This document shows positions 58,886 through 64,000 of a stretch of 64,000 nucleotides of DNA, piece after piece; positions within the stretch are counted from its first letter, which is position 1, and every line of letters begins with the position of its first letter. A program made the translations under genes and the position numbers. The notes under the pieces are model-generated. The model did no database searches. It saw nothing but the letters and a program-made list of their open reading frames with translations, and was not told the origin of the DNA. Where the stretch lies: positions 1-64,000 of the forward strand of contig NZ_MNAN01000007.1 in NCBI RefSeq assembly GCF_001854475.1, read 5' to 3'. The stretch comes from Pseudoalteromonas byunsanensis (GTDB lineage Bacteria > Pseudomonadota > Gammaproteobacteria > Enterobacterales > Alteromonadaceae).

Positions 58886-60070
58886 TTAAAGTGGTGCGCT
58901 CACTTGGACCTGTCGACGCCGTAAATGCCAACCAATAAACTGGCTTAATATCAGCGAACAGGCAGCCAAACTAGCTCCAAAATAAAATACCAATGCGCTA
59001 TCATAAAGCCAAACCACACCAAAACTTGCTGGAATAATGACTGCAGCTATATGGTTGATGGTAAAGCTAACCCCAGCTGTAGAAGCAATATCTTGAGGGC
59101 GGGCAATTTTTTGAAAGTAAGTTTTTAGAGCAATCGCCATTGCAAAAAACAAGTGATCTATTACATATAAAGCGGCCGCCAGTTGAGCTGACTCAACCAA
59201 AGCATAACCGGTAAATACTAACATCAAACCTGTGTATTCAATTGTTAGTGCTTTTTGCTCACCAATTTTGCCAATCATTTTGCCAATAACGGGCGCCGCA
59301 AAAATATTGATAACATGGTTAAGCATATAAAGCATGGTGATTTGCGCCACGTCAAAACCAAATTTTTCGACCATAAGAAACCCAGCGAACACCATAAATA
59401 TTTGTCTACGAGCGCCTGCAAAGAAGAGCAGTAAATAGTACAGGCTGTACTCTTTTCGCAAAATGATATTTTTATGCTGTGTGCTTTGCTGTTTAAAATG
59501 TGGGAATACACTTATCATAAATAATGTCAGTGCGAGGCCAACTCCCCCTAGCAGTAAATATAACCACTCATAACTAGTTGATATAAATGTGACACATAGC
59601 CAAATAAGTCCAAAAGTGACCAACGAGGCCATAGATTTAATTGACATCAACTGACCAAGCTTTTGTGGTGCTTCTTCTTTTTTAAACCACTGTAAACTCA
59701 AAGATTGGTTAAGCGTCTCAAAATAATGAAAACCTATCGACATTAGCACGGTCGTTGCGTACAACCCATAAATACTTGGAAATAACCCTGTTATTGCCAC
59801 CCCTATAGACAATAAACACAGACTGAGAAGGGCAAATGTCTGCTCTTTAACAACGAGCAAAATAAAAACCGCCGTAAACGCTAAAAAGCCGGGGATCTCT
59901 CGCAAAGATTGCAGCATGCCCATATTCGCACCATTAAACTGCGCAGCTTCTACCGCAAAGTTGTTCAGCAATGCTGTCCAAGCTGCAAATGTGACCGCCA
60001 TAACAATTGTTGATAGCGCCAAAAAGCCAAACGGGGTTTTCCATCTAGATTGAGGTTGAACATCTTCCAT
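58886..60070 (-). CDS. MFS transporter
   Basis: 394 residues from the ATG at 60070, preferred because AGGAG precedes it, over an in-frame GTG at 60088. About twelve hydrophobic segments are visible. It differs from the Bcr-type MFS gene nearby and I cannot assign a substrate. It has its own promoter region and a convergent end with the LysR gene. Confidence 0.8.
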   Translation of the reverse strand: MEDVQPQSRWKTPFGFLALSTIVMAVTFAAWTALLNNFAVEAAQFNGANMGMLQSLREIPGFLAFTAVFILLVVKEQTFALLSLCLLSIGVAITGLFPSIYGLYATTVLMSIGFHYFETLNQSLSLQWFKKEEAPQKLGQLMSIKSMASLVTFGLIWLCVTFISTSYEWLYLLLGGVGLALTLFMISVFPHFKQQSTQHKNIILRKEYSLYYLLLFFAGARRQIFMVFAGFLMVEKFGFDVAQITMLYMLNHVINIFAAPVIGKMIGKIGEQKALTIEYTGLMLVFTGYALVESAQLAAALYVIDHLFFAMAIALKTYFQKIARPQDIASTAGVSFTINHIAAVIIPASFGVVWLYDSALVFYFGASLAACSLILSQFIGWHLRRRQVQVSAPL

Positions 60071-60637
60071 TATTTCTCCTAAAAGCACATTTAATAAGCG
60101 GCTTTATTCTACTGCCTAGTAACAGTGACCAAAATCCAATTTATAGACAGATAATTTATCAGATCGGACAAATTGCAAAATAATTGCTCAGCTCTTACTG
60201 TGAACATTTTTCATTCAACAACAACTTTGCAGGATACAAATTCTAACTAACGCTTAAGGGAGTGGAGCTCATTGCGCAACATAAACTCACCAACATACTA
60301 ATGACATCTAATATTTTTTGTATCAGGCTATTGCTGAACAACATGGAAAGGGTTGCTGTTAATACTCAAAGCCAAATTAGTCTGATAAAGACCTTAATCA
60401 CTAAATACATCCTCTGTTCAGCTATCTCTCTAATAACAGTACTAAGAGAGCTTCCAACAACACTCCACAAGCAATTCTTATCATTGCTGATAAAAAAGGG
60501 GTAATTTGGTAGCCTTAAGCCGCTAGGCTAGCATTTTAGTAAACCTTAACCTTGAGACAAAAATCTCTTATAGTGGGTTGAAGTAAACCTTCCCTGGTAA
60601 CAATTATGAAATATCTAGATGCCGGAAACAGAGGTTT
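60071..60637. other. Intergenic stretch between the MFS gene and the AraC gene
   Basis: About 567 bases, AT-rich, holding the promoters of both divergent genes. An 80-codon frame (60262-60504, GTG start next to AAGGGAG) is present but I do not support it as a gene: no homology is recognisable and the composition looks random. No RNA gene or repeat seen. Confidence 0.5.
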
Positions 60638-61450
60638 ATGATGGTAAATGGCCAAAATGATGTGATGACAGCTAATTGGAACAGTATCGCGACACGTTTT
60701 AAATTAAAGCACTTAGGCAAGCCTGTGTATCCAAGAGCCAGCACCATGCCTCCATGGCAGCATGTTCAAACACATCAACATACATGGGGGCAACTTGCAT
60801 ATACAAGCAATGGGGTTCTAAGTATTGTGACACCCGAAGGGAATTTTGTAATACCTCCCGATCAGGCTCTATGGCTCCCCCCAAATTTACCACATGAAAC
60901 TTTTTGTAGGTATGGGGGATATTTTAGAAGTGTTTATATCGACGAAAAGTACGCTCCACTGCTAGGTGGCAGTGCAAAACTGCTCCACGTTGATGAACTC
61001 TTAAAAGCCATGATATTGGAAATATGCGCTTGGGAGCCTGACTATACACTAGATGAAAAAACGCTACGCTTTATCCAAGTATTTGTTGATAGACTTGAAT
61101 CAGCACCAACTAGCTCATTTTTCATGCCAACAGCACAAGATGATCGACTACTGCCAATCATAAGTGAGCTGCACGCAAACCCAGGTTGCCACAAAACATT
61201 GCAACAATGGGGTGAAGAAATTGGCGCATCAACACGTACACTTAATCGTTTGTTTGCAAAAAGCTTTGCAATGAACTTCAGTCAGTGGAAACAAAAGCTA
61301 AGGGCATTGAGAGCGGTAGAAATGATAGAAGCAGGTCATAATCAACAGTACATTGCCGAACAACTTGGGTTTGAATCCAGCTCGGCCTTCAATACTTCGT
61401 TTAAAAAAGTCTTTAACTGTACGCCTGGCCAATATCTAAAGCGCCCCTAG
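60638..61450 (+). CDS. AraC-family transcriptional regulator
   Basis: 270 residues. A cupin-like N-terminal sensor domain (about 20-100, HQHTWGQLAYTSNGVLSI) and a C-terminal double helix-turn-helix (about 165-268), with the AraC signature ending LGFESSSAFNTSFKKVFNCTPGQYLKRP. This N-terminal type binds small molecules. It is divergent from the MFS gene and may control it. AGAGG precedes the ATG. Confidence 0.9.
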   Translation: MMVNGQNDVMTANWNSIATRFKLKHLGKPVYPRASTMPPWQHVQTHQHTWGQLAYTSNGVLSIVTPEGNFVIPPDQALWLPPNLPHETFCRYGGYFRSVYIDEKYAPLLGGSAKLLHVDELLKAMILEICAWEPDYTLDEKTLRFIQVFVDRLESAPTSSFFMPTAQDDRLLPIISELHANPGCHKTLQQWGEEIGASTRTLNRLFAKSFAMNFSQWKQKLRALRAVEMIEAGHNQQYIAEQLGFESSSAFNTSFKKVFNCTPGQYLKRP

Positions 61451-61497
61451 TATTTGGCTGTCAGGCCTTGAATATACAAGGCCATTGCAAGTTGTGT

Positions 61498-62391
61498 CTA
61501 ATTTAATACCACAAATGTACCTTCAAACGTAGCAACTAAGACGTCTCCATCATGAACCCGTACAGGTACAATATACTTCGCCTTGCCCTGTGTTTTAAGC
61601 TCTTCAAGCTTACCCTGACAATCTGCAATAGATACTGAGGCACTTGGCGCGCTGGTTAGCGGTTTCAAGTACTTAATATTGGCATCTGCCAATACAATAC
61701 TACCTTCTAGGTTTTGCTCTTTTAATGCAAGGTAAGTGGCTCCCCACCCCGTCAGCGTTGCCATGCTGTATATTGAACCTGCAAACATTGAATTATGAAG
61801 ATTCAGGTTCGCCTTTAGATCTGCACGTGTTGAAAACTGCCAATCGGTATAACTCTCAACCTTGATCCCCATCGCATCACTGATAGGAATGGACTCTCGC
61901 CATGTATCTTGTAGCACTTGGGTCCAATCTGGGTGACGAAACCAGCCTGGCTCTGTTGGTCTTTGTTTAACCATTTTCCAATGCTGGATATCGTTGTAAG
62001 CCAAATGTGCCTTCTCAACCATCTTATATCCATGGCGCTCATAAAATGCTAATGCTCTTTCTCTGGCAAATAAGACTAACTCTTCTGCACTTTGTCGCCA
62101 GGCACTTTTCTCAAGCTCATGTAATAGTCTGCTGCCAAGATGCTGACCTCGATGCGCCTCAGACACAGCCATATAACGCACCTGCGCTTGCTGCTGGGTG
62201 TTAAAGTGTAATCTGGCTACTGCAAGCACCTGCTCTTCATTATCTTTGATGTATAAATGTTCAGACTCTTGCTCTAAATCGTCTTGCTCCGAGCCTCGAG
62301 GCTGACCCCAAGGCGCGCGTAAAACTTGCCAACGCAGTTGGTAATAAGCTTGCCAATCTTCACTGCTTTGCGGTGAGCTAACCTTAAACAT
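61498..62391 (-). CDS. GNAT acetyltransferase fused to a thioesterase-like domain (YiiD/FabY type)
   Basis: 297 residues. N-terminal GNAT domain (about 1-145, with YMAVSEAHRGQHLGSRLL) followed by a hotdog thioesterase-like domain (about 155-297, with HNSMFAGSIYSMATLTGWGATYLAL). E. coli YiiD has this two-domain layout and has been linked to fatty acid synthesis initiation as FabY. That gene also neighbours dtd in E. coli, as here. Its role in this organism is inferred. Confidence 0.85.
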   Translation of the reverse strand: MFKVSSPQSSEDWQAYYQLRWQVLRAPWGQPRGSEQDDLEQESEHLYIKDNEEQVLAVARLHFNTQQQAQVRYMAVSEAHRGQHLGSRLLHELEKSAWRQSAEELVLFARERALAFYERHGYKMVEKAHLAYNDIQHWKMVKQRPTEPGWFRHPDWTQVLQDTWRESIPISDAMGIKVESYTDWQFSTRADLKANLNLHNSMFAGSIYSMATLTGWGATYLALKEQNLEGSIVLADANIKYLKPLTSAPSASVSIADCQGKLEELKTQGKAKYIVPVRVHDGDVLVATFEGTFVVLN

Positions 62392-62527
62392 AAATACTCC
62401 TGTTATTCATTTTTCTTGGCGATGAGCAATAGACCATACTAGAAATCAAGGAAACTGAACATACTCTATTGGTAGAAGGCCAAAGCTGAGTGTAAAAATT
62501 ACCGAACAAAGTGGCATTACAGCAATC

Positions 62528-63238
62528 GTGAGCTATGCTGATGTTACTATGCATAATTTTGTGACTGCCCGAGGCACGATCGCCAACCAATTTGTACAAC
62601 AGAGCCACCAACTAGGTCATTTACTTTATTGGCACAAACATGGCAATGTGAGCATACAAGTTCGGCAAGACAAAACCTTGCGCTGGTTGTTGATCAACGA
62701 CACCTTACAATCTGTAGTGGAGAAAGACCACCCAGAGCAGCTTCTTTTTCCTCATTTACAAACTCTTGCGGCGATATGGCAGAATTTACCCACACCAAAT
62801 AAAGTGTTAGAGCTAGGATTGGGTGGGGGTGCCATCAGAGACTACCTACAAGCGATTTACCCAGAGTGTGATGTGCTTTCCGTAGATAACAATCCAGACA
62901 TAGTCCATTGCTATAAAAAGTATTTCCGTGGCGAACAAGGGTGCAGTGTAGCTTGTATGGATGCCGATACAGCACTGTCTGGTAATCAACGATATGATTG
63001 GATTATTTTAGATTTGTTCAGCGCAATAGATGCACCACTATTTTTGTTCCAGCATCCATTTTACCGACACCTACGCGCTGCACTCAACCATGATGGTTGG
63101 CTCTTTATCAACTTTCTAGCCGAGCATCCATCGCAGCGTCAGCGCCTTGAACACTTATTGATCACCAATTTTGGCAAAAAGCCAAGAATCGAAACTGTCG
63201 CCGACTACGCAAATCACATCATTGCAATTAAACGCTAG
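62528..63238 (+). CDS. Spermidine-synthase-like methyltransferase
   Basis: 236 residues from a GTG. An ATG seven codons later (62549) is also possible. Rossmann core with VLELGLGGGAIRDYL (about 97-111) and LSVDNNPDI, then WIILDLFSAIDAPLF. It resembles polyamine synthase-type aminopropyl/methyltransferases but is shorter, and the polyamine-binding residues are not clear. It ends four bases into the end of convergent dtd. Confidence 0.75.
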   Translation: MSYADVTMHNFVTARGTIANQFVQQSHQLGHLLYWHKHGNVSIQVRQDKTLRWLLINDTLQSVVEKDHPEQLLFPHLQTLAAIWQNLPTPNKVLELGLGGGAIRDYLQAIYPECDVLSVDNNPDIVHCYKKYFRGEQGCSVACMDADTALSGNQRYDWIILDLFSAIDAPLFLFQHPFYRHLRAALNHDGWLFINFLAEHPSQRQRLEHLLITNFGKKPRIETVADYANHIIAIKR

Positions 63239-63672
63239 ACTTTAAGGTTAAAAGTCACAGGTCCATCGTTACACAAAGTCACTTGCATATCGGCGGCAAA
63301 CTGTCCCGTTGCTACTTCTAAGCCTGATTCCTTCGCTTGCTCTACAAATAACTCATATAAAGCATTTGCACGTTCCGGTACTGCCGCCGATGAAAAACTT
63401 GGCCTCATCCCTTTTTGAGTGTCAGCCGCAAGTGTAAATTGGGAAACCACAAGCAGCTCACCTGCAATGTCCTTTAGGCTGAGATTCATCTTACCGTCGT
63501 TATCAGTGAATATCCGATAGTTACTTACTTTATGTAGTAACTTAGCGACATGTGCTTGTGTATCTTCTTTTTCGACGCCTAGCAACAGTACTAAACCTGT
63601 TTTAATCTCACCCACTATCGTGCCAGCAACCTCTACTTTGGCAAACGAAACTCTTTGTATTAAGCCTTGCAC
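63235..63672 (-). CDS. dtd: D-aminoacyl-tRNA deacylase
   Basis: 145 residues from a GTG at 63672, chosen because GAGG sits six bases upstream and the product (VQGLIQRVSFAKVEV) matches the family start and length. An upstream ATG at 63708 adds 12 poorly fitting residues. SQFTLAAD and NDGPVTF are the active-site motifs. It removes D-amino acids and mischarged glycine from tRNA. It lies next to the yiiD-like gene as in E. coli. Confidence 0.95.
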   Translation of the reverse strand: MQGLIQRVSFAKVEVAGTIVGEIKTGLVLLLGVEKEDTQAHVAKLLHKVSNYRIFTDNDGKMNLSLKDIAGELLVVSQFTLAADTQKGMRPSFSSAAVPERANALYELFVEQAKESGLEVATGQFAADMQVTLCNDGPVTFNLKV

Positions 63673-63748
63673 ATAAGCCTCTTTTACAATATCAACAAAG
63701 TGCGTCACTATAAGTCAATAGATTCATAATCACCAGTCATGCAAAATG

Positions 63749-64000
63749 TTATGAGTGCAGCTTGCACGCTAAAAGATCTGCGGCTCTACGTATTGCTTCA
63801 AAATAAGCCTGACTGGCACCACTGTGCCCTAGACCATCCAATATATACAATTGAGCATTGAGTTCATCAGCTAACCGCTGAACTGGAGCAAAACGACACA
63901 CAAGGTCGTGTCTACCATGAACAAACCATATAGGGATTGATTTAAGCTCCTGTGGAGCAGTATCTAAGTTTTGTAACTGTACAAATATTTCAGGGCTAAA
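63749..64000 (-). CDS. Proline iminopeptidase-like alpha/beta hydrolase, C-terminal part
   Basis: The last 84 codons of a gene that continues past the right edge. The minus-strand frame runs from the edge to a TAA at 63751-63749. It contains IWFVHGRHDLV, with the catalytic Asp after HGR, and DGLGHSG, with the catalytic His. This is the S33 proline iminopeptidase pattern. The nucleophile serine would lie outside the window. Confidence 0.7.
   Translation of the reverse strand, partial: FSPEIFVQLQNLDTAPQELKSIPIWFVHGRHDLVCRFAPVQRLADELNAQLYILDGLGHSGASQAYFEAIRRAADLLACKLHS

Noticed and set aside
60262-60504. 80-codon frame in the intergenic stretch before the AraC gene
   Set aside because: GTG start with only a fair ribosome site, composition like random AT-rich sequence and no recognisable family.

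Overview
The window looks like a chromosome segment of a marine gammaproteobacterium of the Alteromonadales, most likely Pseudoalteromonas or a close relative. This rests on moderate AT content, a complete gspC-N type II secretion operon beside hslR-hslO-pckA, and several gene orders shared with Escherichia coli: trmA/murI/rRNA promoter, srkA-dsbA, fabR/sthA, and dtd/yiiD. The genus is an inference. I saw no tRNA, CRISPR array, insertion sequence or prophage.

Layout. 1-5.3 kb: a minus-strand rRNA-type promoter firing out of the left edge, a membrane-anchored RRM protein, murI, a DUF5610-like protein, trmA and a membrane-tethered sigma factor. 5.3-10.5 kb: two tandem dsbA genes with srkA, ccoG, two small unknown genes and a UPF0149 protein. 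10.5-22 kb: the T2SS operon on the minus strand, gspC to gspN. 22-31.6 kb: hslR, hslO, pckA (with twin palindromic operators), a chemoreceptor, hemN, a TerB-like protein, a globin and small secreted proteins. 31.6-36.5 kb: leuABCD with a leucine-rich leader peptide and attenuator. 36.7-47.5 kb: a minus-strand cluster of seven genes, six with clear signal peptides and one with a signal-peptide-like N-terminus. 47.7-51.1 kb: fabR, a fatty acid desaturase with a FabR-type operator between them, and sthA. 51.1-64 kb: an outer-membrane barrel with a cupredoxin-like partner, a GH97 alpha-glucosidase, a LiaF-like protein, two MFS transporters with LysR and AraC regulators, a yiiD/fabY-like fusion, a spermidine-synthase-like methyltransferase, dtd, and the end of a proline-iminopeptidase-like gene.

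The most interesting region is 36.7-47.5 kb. It encodes three divergent paralogues whose core resembles the cholesterol-dependent cytolysin/MACPF pore-forming fold: an FVxxxxYG strand and, in two of them, a downstream GGDP turn. They lie with a GEVED-domain protein, a Hint (self-processing) domain protein, an M4 metalloprotease carrying PKD and GEVED domains, and a PKD protein with a GlyGly-CTERM-like tail. The exported products could use the T2SS encoded in the same window. My working hypothesis is a secreted, proteolytically matured pore-forming or surface-complex system. Fold and function are inferred and unproven.
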